NCBI GenBank assembly: GCA_964512645.1
Contig: CAZEJS010000001.1
Span: 62,001-126,000, forward strand
DNA length: 64,000 nt
Direction: 5' to 3'
Source: CAZEJS01 sp964512645
GTDB taxonomy: Bacteria > Actinomycetota > Geothermincolia > Fen-727 > Anoxymicrobiaceae
Below, in pieces: positions 37,570-45,437 of the stretch. Numbering within the stretch: the stretch's first letter is position 1; each line of letters opens with the position of its first letter. A model generated the notes under the pieces. That model made no database searches. It was not told where the DNA came from and saw only the letters and a list, made by a program, of their open reading frames with translations. The position numbers and the translations under genes were made by a program.

Positions 37570-39105
37570 TCAGACCCCCGCCTGGTCGGCGGATATGCCG
37601 TGCCGTCCGGGGTTCATCATGTTCAGGGGGTCCAGCTCGCGCTTGAGCGCCTTCAGCAGGTCGAAGTACGTGCCCAGCAGGGGCGTCTGCACCCAGCCGA
37701 AGCCGGACCTCTCGCCGCCGTAGGGCCTGTCGAACATGCCGCCAGACTCGCATATGAACGGGATGGCGTCGCGCGCCATGGCCATGCCCTTCTTGATCCC
37801 CTCGGGCTCCCCCTGGTTGGGGTAGGCGTCCATCTCCAGCATGCCGCTCCTTCCGAACTCCAGCGGCTGGAGGTAGAAGGTCGTCTCCTCGAACGGGTAC
37901 GGCCTGTCGGCCTTCTCCGGGTCGGTGTCGGCGAAGTTTTTGCGCGCCAGCTTCATGAACTGCCTGGCGAACGTGGCCGCCTGCCCCATGGGGATGTTGA
38001 ACCAGAACAGCTCGAAGCAGCCGGAGAGCCTCTCCACCCTGGGGGTGACCTGTATGATCTTGAACACCCGCTTCCACGGCACCAGCTCCTTGAGGAGCTC
38101 CAGCATCATGTCCGGCGAAAGCCCCGCCCCGGTCCTCTCGACGATCGCGTCGAGCTGCTCCCGCCTTATCTCCAGTTCCTCCTCGGTCTCTCCTCCGTAG
38201 TAGACCAGGGCGCTCTGCCGGGGCATCTGGGCGCGCAGCGTCTCCGCGCCCTCCTGGTTGGGGGTCACGCCGAGGGCGAGATACCCGTCCTGGAACAGTA
38301 TGGTCTCGAAGCTGCAGTCCTCCCTGGCGACCTGCCTGAGGAACTCGCTCACCCCGTCCAGGTCGTCCTCGGGAAACTCCGCGGGCATGATCTCCTCGTG
38401 CACGGGCATCGGGTAGAGCTGGGCCACCATCTCGGTGCAGATGCCCATCGTGCCTATCGAACCCTGGAAGACCCCGGAAATGTCCGGGCCCGGGCCTTCG
38501 ACGCAGATCGGACCGTAGTTGTCCTGGTGCAGGCAGCCGGTGCGGAGAATCTCCCCGTCAGGCAGCACCACCACCAGGCCCAGTATGGAGTCGGTGCCGA
38601 CCCCGTACTTGTTGGACACCTGGAACACTCCTTTGTCCAGGTAGTTCGCGAGCATGGACACGCTGGCCGGCGCGCTGGGGACCGGGTTGCGCAGGCCCAC
38701 TTTCTCCACCTCGACATAGACCTTGCCGAACGTCGCCGCGGGCTGGATGCGGCAGCACATGTTCTCCACGTCGATCTCCAGCACCCTGTCCATCCGCCTC
38801 ATGTCCACGGTGACTCCGCCCCTCTGGGGTATGCACCCGCCGCCGACGTTGCCCCCGGTGGACCAGGCGACAACCGGGGCGCCGTAACGCCTCGCGGCTT
38901 TGACCACCTTCGCGACCTGCTCGGTGGACTCCGGAAGGACCACTATGTTCGGGTTGTGAGCGACCTCGAGGCTCTGGTCGCGCGAATACCCTATGAGGAT
39001 GACCGGGTCGTCGGTGGCCCACTCGTCGCCCACTATCTTCTTGAGCTTCCCCAGAAGCTCCGTGTACGTCTCTTTCGTCGTGAGGTCTACCTGCTTGACT
39101 GCCAT
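37570..39105 (-). CDS. FAD-linked oxidase/dehydrogenase (GlcD/VAO family)
   Basis: 511 residues. The N-terminal PCMH FAD-binding domain is clear (NIVVLPESTEQVAKVVKAA, VVAWSTGGNVGGGCIPQRGG, FGKVYVEVEKVGLRNPVPSA). The C-terminal half is VAO-type, ending in LDPLNMMNPGRHG. Such enzymes oxidise 2-hydroxyacids, alkylphenols or similar and pass electrons on. The adjacent CCG Fe-S protein and second FAD-linked oxidase make a GlcDEF-like set. No Cys or His for covalent flavin can be assigned with certainty. Confidence 0.88.
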   Translation of the reverse strand: MAVKQVDLTTKETYTELLGKLKKIVGDEWATDDPVILIGYSRDQSLEVAHNPNIVVLPESTEQVAKVVKAARRYGAPVVAWSTGGNVGGGCIPQRGGVTVDMRRMDRVLEIDVENMCCRIQPAATFGKVYVEVEKVGLRNPVPSAPASVSMLANYLDKGVFQVSNKYGVGTDSILGLVVVLPDGEILRTGCLHQDNYGPICVEGPGPDISGVFQGSIGTMGICTEMVAQLYPMPVHEEIMPAEFPEDDLDGVSEFLRQVAREDCSFETILFQDGYLALGVTPNQEGAETLRAQMPRQSALVYYGGETEEELEIRREQLDAIVERTGAGLSPDMMLELLKELVPWKRVFKIIQVTPRVERLSGCFELFWFNIPMGQAATFARQFMKLARKNFADTDPEKADRPYPFEETTFYLQPLEFGRSGMLEMDAYPNQGEPEGIKKGMAMARDAIPFICESGGMFDRPYGGERSGFGWVQTPLLGTYFDLLKALKRELDPLNMMNPGRHGISADQAGV

Positions 39106-39118
39106 GCGACCGCCCTCC

Positions 39119-40321
39119 TCAACCCATCGACTCGCGCACCAGCTCGAGTATGTCCAGAAGCTCTATCCTGCCGCCCGTGGCGTCGCCGAGGTTCTGCTCG
39201 CAGAACGGGCATGAGGTCACCAGCGCTTCCGCCCCGGTGCTCATGGCCTCGCGGACCCTCTCCCCCGCGACCCAGAGGGCGAACTCGGGAAACGCCGACT
39301 TGACCCCGGCGCCGGCGCCGCAGCAGAACGCGTTGGCCCTGTTGCGGGGCATCTCGACCAGCTCGATGCCGGGTACCGCCTCGAGCACGCTGCGCGGCGC
39401 GTCGTACACCCCGGTGTAGCGCCCGAGGTGGCAGGGGTCGTGGTAGGTGACCTTTTTCTTCACCGGTTTCTTGAGCTTGATGTCGCCGGAGCGGATGAGC
39501 TCGTCGATCAGCTCCAGCGAGTGGGTCACCGTGGAGGACAGCCCGCCGAACTCCTCGTACTCCTCGCGCAGGATGGAATTGCAGCCCGAGCAGGATGTCA
39601 CGATCCTCTCGGAGGAGACCGATTCGAGCGACTCCATGTTCATCAGCGCGCGCTTCCGGTAGGCGTCGTAATCCCCCATCCGCAGGAGCGTGCTCCCGCA
39701 GCAGAGCTCGTCCTTGCCCAGCACGCCGAAGGGGACACCGGCCTTCAGGAGGATCTCCGCGGTGGCCCTGGCGATCCCCTGCAGCTTCGGGTCGTACGCC
39801 GCGGTGCACCCGACGTAGTAGAGGACTTCGACCTTCTGCTTCCGCGCGTCGGGGAGCCCCATCTTCTTCATCCAGACGTCGCGCCTCGCTCTCGGCTGCT
39901 GCCAGGGGTTGTCGTAGTTCTCCATGGATTTGATGAGCGTCTCGTGCTCGGGGAGCGGGGCCAGTTCGTCCCGGAACGCCCTCTCGCGCAGAGCCACGAT
40001 GGTCTTCAGCGGGTTCTTGTTGCCCTGGTCCGAGCAGATGACCTGGCAGCCGCCGCACTCGGTGCAGGTGAAGAGCACGTGCTTGAGGGAGTCGCTGTAC
40101 TCGAGGCTGCCCTCGAGCAGGCCCCGGGCTATCTCCTGCCTGCCGGAGGCGTAGTAGGCCTCGTACTTGTAGCGCAGCCCCGAGGGGCAGATCCCCATGA
40201 AATCGGTGTCGGTTATCTCCTCGTGGTCTATGTACTTGCACAGCATGCACTTGCCGCAGCGGTACGAGTCCTTCTGGACCTGCAGCAGGGGGTCGTACGG
40301 GTTCCTGGTCAAGTCTGACAC
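39119..40321 (-). CDS. CCG-domain iron-sulfur protein (GlcF/HdrD-like)
   Basis: 400 residues. An N-terminal ferredoxin-like part (CGKCMLCKYID with CPSG, and CTECGGCQVIC) is followed by two CCG domains (ELCCGSTLLRMG with CSGCNS; FCCGAGAGVK with CPFCEQNLG). It probably accepts electrons from the two FAD-linked oxidases on either side and passes them to quinone or to the Hdr-like proteins. It starts at GTG 40321 after GGAGGTG, only one base after the upstream gene, so it is translationally coupled. Confidence 0.88.
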   Translation of the reverse strand: MSDLTRNPYDPLLQVQKDSYRCGKCMLCKYIDHEEITDTDFMGICPSGLRYKYEAYYASGRQEIARGLLEGSLEYSDSLKHVLFTCTECGGCQVICSDQGNKNPLKTIVALRERAFRDELAPLPEHETLIKSMENYDNPWQQPRARRDVWMKKMGLPDARKQKVEVLYYVGCTAAYDPKLQGIARATAEILLKAGVPFGVLGKDELCCGSTLLRMGDYDAYRKRALMNMESLESVSSERIVTSCSGCNSILREEYEEFGGLSSTVTHSLELIDELIRSGDIKLKKPVKKKVTYHDPCHLGRYTGVYDAPRSVLEAVPGIELVEMPRNRANAFCCGAGAGVKSAFPEFALWVAGERVREAMSTGAEALVTSCPFCEQNLGDATGGRIELLDILELVRESMG

Positions 40322-40322
40322 G

Positions 40323-41657
40323 TCACACCTCCACTACCTGTCCGGAGTTCAGCATGTCCTCGGGGTCGACGATCTCCTTGAGCCGCCTGAGCATCTTCAT
40401 GTACGAAGCCTGCTTCTTGAAAATATGGGTCGCGAGCGAGCCGGTGGGGTTGGGGAAGAATGCCCCCTCGTCGGCCAGCTTGACGAGGAGCTCCTTAACC
40501 GCGTCCGCCGCGCCGGGCCCGGGCTCGAGCACGTCGAACTGCAGGTACGCCGAGGCGCCCCTCTTCACGGGGATCACCATCGCCGCCGTCTTTCCCTTGC
40601 CTTTGAGCCCCGCTTCGGCGATGCCCGAGAGCTCCTCCACCCGTGAGAAGCTCGTGTAGAAACCGAAGGAGACTTCGGGCGCGTACCAGGGCCGGCCCAG
40701 CGCCTCCCCGGCGGCCTCCGCCAGCTTCGCCTTGCCGGCGGCCGGCCGGAGCTTCAGCTCGGCGGCCAGCTCGTCGATCCTCTTCTCCTGGTAGGCCACC
40801 AGCCGCGGGCTGCCCTCCAGTCCGAATACGACCGTCCACGCGGAGAGCCCGGCGTCCTCGCCCATTACCTCGACGGCCTTGGCCTTGCTCAAGACCAGTA
40901 TCTCGGTACCCACCTCGGACCTGGCGCACCTCCGGGCCAGGGAGCAGGCCTGCCCGCGGGTCGTAAAACCTCTCACGGCGACACCGCTGTCCTCGGGCTC
41001 GGGGTACAGGAACACGAAACCTCCGAGGGGTATCCCGAAGGAGTTGCGCGAGCCGGTGAAGACCTTGCTGATGTTGGGCCCGCCGTCCTCCCGCCAGTGG
41101 GTGGTGGAGTTCGGGAGGGCGTCGGAGCCGGAACGGTATTCGCGCCCGTCGGCGAGCATGGCGTGGAAAGTCGCCAGTTGCCGGTTGGTGAAACGGTTCG
41201 CGGCCAGAACCACCTCGCGTTCCAGCGCGCTTTCCAGGATGTAAGGGGAGCGCGCCGCCGCCGGCAGCGCCACCCTGACGCCGGCCGCCGCCAGCTCGGG
41301 CAGGGCCTGCTCCCATGTCACCCCGGGCTGAACGTGCAGGTACAGGTTGGTGGCGTCGATGGACTCGATCTTGCACATGTTTCTGAAATCGACCACCACC
41401 CCCGGCCTCGCGGGGGCGAGCCCCCACGGCAGGGGGGTGTAGACCGACAGGCCGTACGCCCTGGCCACGGAGAGTACGTGTTCGATGTCCGTCCGCCCCC
41501 GGGGGTAGACCACGCAAATCACGTTCCCTGCCGGATGGCCGTCCTCGAGGTACGACGCGATGGTCGCCTCGTCATCGGAGAACCGCCTCGGGTCCACCAT
41601 GATCTCGCGCAGTCTCGCCCTGGCGAACGCCGGGTCGGGTCCGCTCCTCGCTGCCAT
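40323..41657 (-). CDS. FAD-linked oxidase/dehydrogenase (GlcE/VAO-like), second copy
   Basis: 444 residues. PCMH-type FAD domain in a less typical form (CVVYPRGRTDIEHVLSVARAY, PARPGVVVDFRNMCKIESID, LHVQPGVTWEQAL); the C-terminus ends in IVDPEDMLNSGQVVEV, equivalent to the DPxxxxNPG end of the family. The usual Gly-rich FAD loop is weak, so this may be a catalytic or a structural partner, as GlcE is to GlcD. Start is ATG 41657 after AGGAGG; earlier in-frame codons have no family match. A 165-bp gap containing a hairpin separates it from meaB. Confidence 0.8.
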   Translation of the reverse strand: MAARSGPDPAFARARLREIMVDPRRFSDDEATIASYLEDGHPAGNVICVVYPRGRTDIEHVLSVARAYGLSVYTPLPWGLAPARPGVVVDFRNMCKIESIDATNLYLHVQPGVTWEQALPELAAAGVRVALPAAARSPYILESALEREVVLAANRFTNRQLATFHAMLADGREYRSGSDALPNSTTHWREDGGPNISKVFTGSRNSFGIPLGGFVFLYPEPEDSGVAVRGFTTRGQACSLARRCARSEVGTEILVLSKAKAVEVMGEDAGLSAWTVVFGLEGSPRLVAYQEKRIDELAAELKLRPAAGKAKLAEAAGEALGRPWYAPEVSFGFYTSFSRVEELSGIAEAGLKGKGKTAAMVIPVKRGASAYLQFDVLEPGPGAADAVKELLVKLADEGAFFPNPTGSLATHIFKKQASYMKMLRRLKEIVDPEDMLNSGQVVEV

Positions 41658-41790
41658 GCATCCTCCTTTCCGCCAACGTACCGTGGAAAGCTCGCGGGTT
41701 GTGGCACCGGCATGGATCCAGGATGCGCGTGCCACCCGCGGGTCCTCCGGTCCGCCCCGCTCCACCTCGTTCAAACCCGTCCGCAGTGCT

Positions 41791-41813
41791 ACCGCGCCCC
41801 ACGGGGGTGCGGT
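41791..41813 (-). repeat. 10-bp-stem hairpin just after meaB
   Basis: ACCGCGCCCC (41791-41800) and GGGGTGCGGT (41804-41813) pair over ten bases with one G-T pair and a three-base loop, ten bases beyond the meaB stop on the minus strand. No T-run follows. It may stabilise or process the long mRNA rather than end it. Confidence 0.45.
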
Positions 41814-41822
41814 GTCCGCGTT

Positions 41823-42788
41823 TCAATCCTCCAGCCCGAGGGCCCTCGCCAGCTCGTCGGCCGCGCCGTGGGGATCCAGCTCGCGGGCCGCCATCCTCTC
41901 CGTCAACCCGGCCGCCGCGCCTCCCTCGCCCAGCGCGTCGAGCGCGAGCGAGGCCACCCGCAGGCTGAGAATGCCCAGCGCCTCGGCCTTCATCCTCTGG
42001 AGGGTCTTCTTCTCGAGCATGCCGCTCTCCACCAGGTAGCGCCTGTGAAGCGCCACCTGCCGGGCCAGCTCGTCCACGCCTCCGCCCTCGAGGGCGGAGG
42101 TCGCCACGACCGGAGGCTTCCGTCCGGCGCCAACGTGGTCCGGCCTGGTATCGACCATCATCTCCAGGTCGGCGACTGTGCGCATGGCCCCCTCGCGGTC
42201 GGACTTGTTGACCACGAAGATGTCGGCTATCTCCAGGATGCCCGCCTTGATCGCCTGTACCTCGTCTCCGGCGCCGGGCATCGTCACCACCACGCATGTG
42301 TGCGCGAACTTCACAATGTCTATCTCCACCTGGCCCGCGCCTACGGTCTCGACAATGACGTACTCCTTGCCGAAAGCGTCGAGCACGTTGATCACGTCGT
42401 TGGTCGCAACGGACAGGCCGCCCTGCGCGCCCCGGCTCCCCATGCTCCGGATGAACACCCCGGGGTCCGATGAGAGCTCCTGCATCCTGACCCGGTCCCC
42501 CAGCAGGGCGCCCCCGGTGAAGGGGCTCGTCGGATCGACGCAGACGATGCCTACCGACGAACCTTCCTCCCGGAAATGTGCCGCCAGCCTGCACGCCAGC
42601 GTGCTCTTGCCGCTGCCCGGGGAACCGGTGAGGCCGATGATATGGGCCTTCCCCGAGTGGCGGTGCAGCCGGCGGAGGATCTCCCGCGCGCCGTGCTCGC
42701 CGTTCTCCACCATGGTGATCAGGCGGGCGGCCGCCCTCCGGTCCCCCGAAAGGAGCTTCTCGTACAGCTCCCCGGCGCCGCCCTTCAA
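41823..42788 (-). CDS. meaB: MeaB/ArgK-type GTPase chaperone of a B12-dependent mutase
   Basis: 321 residues. GLTGSPGSGKSTLACRLAAH is the P-loop, VCVDPTSPFTGGALLGDRVRM the switch region, VETVGAGQVEIDIV the Walker B/switch II strand and VVNKSDREGA the NKxD base motif. MeaB proteins deliver adenosylcobalamin and protect or repair the mutase. It starts at TTG, overlapping the small-subunit stop by four bases, which ties it to the mutase pair at 42785 and 35051. Confidence 0.92.
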   Translation of the reverse strand: MKGGAGELYEKLLSGDRRAAARLITMVENGEHGAREILRRLHRHSGKAHIIGLTGSPGSGKSTLACRLAAHFREEGSSVGIVCVDPTSPFTGGALLGDRVRMQELSSDPGVFIRSMGSRGAQGGLSVATNDVINVLDAFGKEYVIVETVGAGQVEIDIVKFAHTCVVVTMPGAGDEVQAIKAGILEIADIFVVNKSDREGAMRTVADLEMMVDTRPDHVGAGRKPPVVATSALEGGGVDELARQVALHRRYLVESGMLEKKTLQRMKAEALGILSLRVASLALDALGEGGAAAGLTERMAARELDPHGAADELARALGLED

Positions 42789-43186
42789 GGCCGGCCTCTG
42801 CGTTCCTCGATGAACGCGACGATGTCGCGCGTGTCGGTGCCCGGCCCGAACACCCGGGCGACGCCGTGCTCGCGCACCAGGACCTCCGCGTCCTCCGGAG
42901 GTATCACGCCCCCGGCGATAACCGTGATGTCGGCGGCGTCGTTCTCTGCGAGCAGCCCGGTTATGCGCGGTATCAGGGCCATGTGCGCCCCGGAGAGCAT
43001 CGATAGCCCCAGCACGTCCACGTCCTCCTGGAGGGCCGCCTCCACCAGGTTCTCCGGCGTCTGCTTGAGGCCGGAGTAGATGACCTCCATGCCCGCGTCC
43101 CGAAGCGCCTGCCCGACTATCAGCACGCCCCTGTCGTGCCCGTCGAGGCCCGGCTTGCAGAGGAACACCCGGATCTTCCTACCCAT
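42785..43186 (-). CDS. Acyl-CoA mutase small subunit (B12-binding domain) of the large operon
   Basis: 133 residues with KPGLDGHDRG (DxHxxG cobalt-ligating motif), GLSMLSGAH and IAGGVIPPED. Similar throughout to the small subunit at 14305. Its probable large partner is encoded 6 kb downstream at 35051 in the same operon. Start is ATG 43186 after GGGGAGGGG; it overlaps the end of the TetR gene by eight bases. Confidence 0.88.
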   Translation of the reverse strand: MGRKIRVFLCKPGLDGHDRGVLIVGQALRDAGMEVIYSGLKQTPENLVEAALQEDVDVLGLSMLSGAHMALIPRITGLLAENDAADITVIAGGVIPPEDAEVLVREHGVARVFGPGTDTRDIVAFIEERRGRP

Positions 43187-43799
43187 CCGCACCCCTCCCC
43201 GCGATAACCCTGCCGGAACCATCCCCGTCTTTCACGCAGATGCCGTGGGCGATCAGCTCCAGTATCGACGAATAGACATCCTCCAGCGAAAGGCTCGTGC
43301 CCAGCAGAAAGTCCGGGGCCATCGTTGTCACCAGGGTGCCTTTGAGGGCGGCTATGGTCACGTTGGTATCCAGGCCATCCTTGAAGACGCCCTTCTCCTT
43401 GCCCTCGTCGATGACCGAGCGGATCTCGGAGACTATCTGCTCCTCGGCGCCGCGGACCCGCGCCCAGAGGTCCGGCAGCTCTCTCTGGAGGTCGATGAGG
43501 GCTACCGGCGTTATACCGGGGTACGGCAGTTCCATGAAGAACCTGGAAAGGCTGCGAAGCTTCTCCAGCGGATCCGCCCCGGAGCCGATGATAGCCCGCA
43601 TCCGGGAGGAGAAGACCTCGAGCTCGCTTTCCACCACCTCGGTGGCGATGGCGTTCTTGGAAGGGAAGTTCTCGTAGAGGGTTCGCTTGCTCATGCCCGC
43701 GCGGCGCGCGATGTCATCCATGGTAGTTGTCCTGTACCCCCGGACCAGGAACTGCTCACGCGCGGATGACAGGATCTTTTCCTTTAGAGGTTCGCCCAC
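43179..43799 (-). CDS. TetR/AcrR family transcriptional regulator
   Basis: 206 residues. The N-terminal HTH is typical (ILSSAREQFLVRGYRTTTMD, DIARRAGMSKRTLYENFPSK); the C-terminal ligand-binding part is all-helical and not assignable to a ligand. It is the first gene of the large operon. A near-perfect palindrome immediately after its promoter's -10 suggests it represses its own operon until an inducer, possibly an acyl-CoA, binds. Starts at GTG 43799 after AGGAG. Confidence 0.92.
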   Translation of the reverse strand: MGEPLKEKILSSAREQFLVRGYRTTTMDDIARRAGMSKRTLYENFPSKNAIATEVVESELEVFSSRMRAIIGSGADPLEKLRSLSRFFMELPYPGITPVALIDLQRELPDLWARVRGAEEQIVSEIRSVIDEGKEKGVFKDGLDTNVTIAALKGTLVTTMAPDFLLGTSLSLEDVYSSILELIAHGICVKDGDGSGRVIAGRGADG

Positions 43800-43815
43800 G
43801 TACCGCTCCTGAAAA

Positions 43816-43842
43816 CCAATAAAACCCTCGGAGTTTTATCGG
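43816..43842. promoter_or_regulatory. Palindromic TetR operator
   Basis: ATAAAAC at 43819-43825 and GTTTTAT at 43833-43839 form a perfect 7-bp inverted repeat around seven bases, extended by CC/GG at the outer ends after one mismatch. It sits 17 bp before the TetR start and directly downstream of the -10, the expected place for autorepression. Confidence 0.7.
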
Positions 43843-43848
43843 TTCAAG

Positions 43849-43878
43849 ATACTATCAAGCCGCGCGAGAAAAGGTCAA
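43849..43878 (-). promoter_or_regulatory. Promoter of the large operon
   Basis: On the minus strand TTGACC (43873-43878) and TAGTAT (43849-43854) are separated by 18 bases. The operator palindrome covers the region just after the predicted transcription start. Confidence 0.6.
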
Positions 43879-43929
43879 CACCTGAATCGGCACGGCTTCC
43901 GCGCCCGGTTTTTCACCGTGACGCACCAC

Positions 43930-43960
43930 TTGAGGCGACCTGCGGACATTGTGCTAGAAT
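43930..43960 (+). promoter_or_regulatory. Candidate promoter for the divergent membrane-protein pair
   Basis: TTGAGG (43930-43935) and TAGAAT (43955-43960), 19 bases apart, with TGC before the -10 (extended -10). The leader to ATG 43990 is short, about 23 bases, with GGAG before the start. Confidence 0.45.
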
Positions 43961-43989
43961 ACAGGGGATTTTCTGCCGGATGGAGTGGG

Positions 43990-44682
43990 ATGGCCAACAA
44001 GCGTATTGAACTGGAACGGTACAGATACTACGTGGACCTCCTCGAGGAGGAGCCGAACCGCAAGCGCGTCCGCCGGGGAGTGTCGGTCTGCCTTATCGTG
44101 ATGATGCTGTTCTCCCTGGGGATGTTCGCGCTCATGCTGATGTCCAACGGCCTTGCGCTCAACCCGGCCAACGTGCTGGAGAAACCGCCGGAGAAGTCCC
44201 CGGCGGCGCCGTCACAGACAACCCCTGGCACCCAGATTCCTTCAGGCACCCCGATGCCTTCCGGCACCCAGATTCCTTCAGGCACCCCGATGCCTTCCGG
44301 CACGGAAGAGCCGGCGGGCACCCCGGTCCCGACAAACGGGGGCGCGCCTCCCGGGAGCGGCCTGCCGGTCGAGCGCGCAGGCCTGCCCTCACACGAAATG
44401 TCCGCGGCGCTGCCCCGCGGGGCCGCCGACGGCGACCTCCTGGCCCAGGCGACGACCGAACCGGGGTCCGCGTCACCCGCCACATCCCCGGCCGTCGCCG
44501 CGCCGGCCAAGAAGAAGGAGCCGCTGCCGAAGCAGAGCAAGGGCGTTGGCAACCTGTCCAACCTCGCCAGAGGAGCGGGAAACCGCGGGTGGCAGATATA
44601 CTCCCTGGTCCTGGCGATCGGCACTATCGTGATGCTCTACATGGGATTGAGAGCGTCCGGGGGCGGGAGGCGGTCCGGGTGA
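43990..44682 (+). CDS. Unidentified membrane protein with Pro/Thr-rich repeats
   Basis: 230 residues. A charged N-terminus (KRIELERYRYYVDLLEEEP) precedes one hydrophobic segment (about 33-55), then a Pro/Gly/Ser/Thr-rich region with PSGTPMPSGTQIPSGT-type repeats and a long low-complexity linker, and a second hydrophobic segment near the C-terminus (about 200-220). Residues between the helices are probably extracellular if both cross the membrane. I recognise no family. Its stop overlaps the next gene's start, so the two proteins are made together. Confidence 0.6.
   Translation: MANKRIELERYRYYVDLLEEEPNRKRVRRGVSVCLIVMMLFSLGMFALMLMSNGLALNPANVLEKPPEKSPAAPSQTTPGTQIPSGTPMPSGTQIPSGTPMPSGTEEPAGTPVPTNGGAPPGSGLPVERAGLPSHEMSAALPRGAADGDLLAQATTEPGSASPATSPAVAAPAKKKEPLPKQSKGVGNLSNLARGAGNRGWQIYSLVLAIGTIVMLYMGLRASGGGRRSG
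44227..44298 (+). repeat. Two identical 36-bp tandem repeats in a coding region
   Basis: 44227-44262 and 44263-44298 are the same 36 bases, encoding two copies of a 12-residue Gly-Thr-Pro-Ser unit. They keep the frame. They may vary in copy number between strains. Confidence 0.85.
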
Positions 44683-45425
44683 ACGCCAACGTAATTGTCA
44701 TGGAGACGGCGGTGTTCCTCCTGTTCCTGGTCTTCTACTACGGGGCGTCCAGGGCAATGGGCGCATCCAGACACCGCGGCTACTTCACCGGCGCGCTCCT
44801 CTTCTCGCTTGCGGTACTGACGACGGCGGTCTGGGCCGGCGGCATGAACTTCTACTGGTACGGGATCAACTCCTACTACAAGCACTACCCGCTGGGCGGG
44901 TACATAGTGTGGCTCGGACTCGTCCCGCTTGCGGCCTGCCTCCTTTGGTACATGGTAGCGGCGACGTCGCAGATCCTCTCGGCGCTCTTCGCGCCAAAGG
45001 CCGGCCCATGGACCCGCGCGGCGCTCTCCGGCGCGCTGGCGCTGCCGTTCTACCTGCTGGTCCTGCCGGTCGGGGTTACGAACCATTGGTGGACGTTCAA
45101 CCTCAAGAGCTTCTACGTCATAGACATCCCGCTGCCGGCGCTGTTCGCGCTGTTCGGATCAGTCTTCATCTTCAACGCGGTCTACGAGACGACGGTACTC
45201 GAGCTCCGGCAGGCCGGTTTCCTCAAGAGCCTGGAGGATAAGACGATCGCCAGGGTCGCGTACAAGAACGTCAAGGACCCCAGGAGCCTCTCCTGGGCGC
45301 AACTGAAGGCGCTCTTCTTCTTCAGGCTGGCGGCGGGCTTCGTGACGTTCGCCGTTTGCATGGCGCCGGTGGTAGTGATTTTCTGGGCGATCGCCAACAG
45401 GGGACACATCCCGCCGGGCTGGTAG
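44679..45425 (+). CDS. Unidentified multi-pass membrane protein
   Basis: 248 residues with about six hydrophobic segments. The loops contain FYWYGINSYYKHYPLGGYIV and GVTNHWWTFNLKSFYVIDIP, unusually rich in aromatic residues. Start is GTG 44679 after GGGAGG, overlapping the stop of the gene before. I cannot assign it to a family; its helix/loop pattern recalls carotenoid-type or diacylglycerol-type integral membrane enzymes but without diagnostic residues. It converges with the AIR-synthase-like gene. Confidence 0.6.
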   Translation: MNANVIVMETAVFLLFLVFYYGASRAMGASRHRGYFTGALLFSLAVLTTAVWAGGMNFYWYGINSYYKHYPLGGYIVWLGLVPLAACLLWYMVAATSQILSALFAPKAGPWTRAALSGALALPFYLLVLPVGVTNHWWTFNLKSFYVIDIPLPALFALFGSVFIFNAVYETTVLELRQAGFLKSLEDKTIARVAYKNVKDPRSLSWAQLKALFFFRLAAGFVTFAVCMAPVVVIFWAIANRGHIPPGW

Positions 45426-45437
45426 CGGGCCGCTCTT

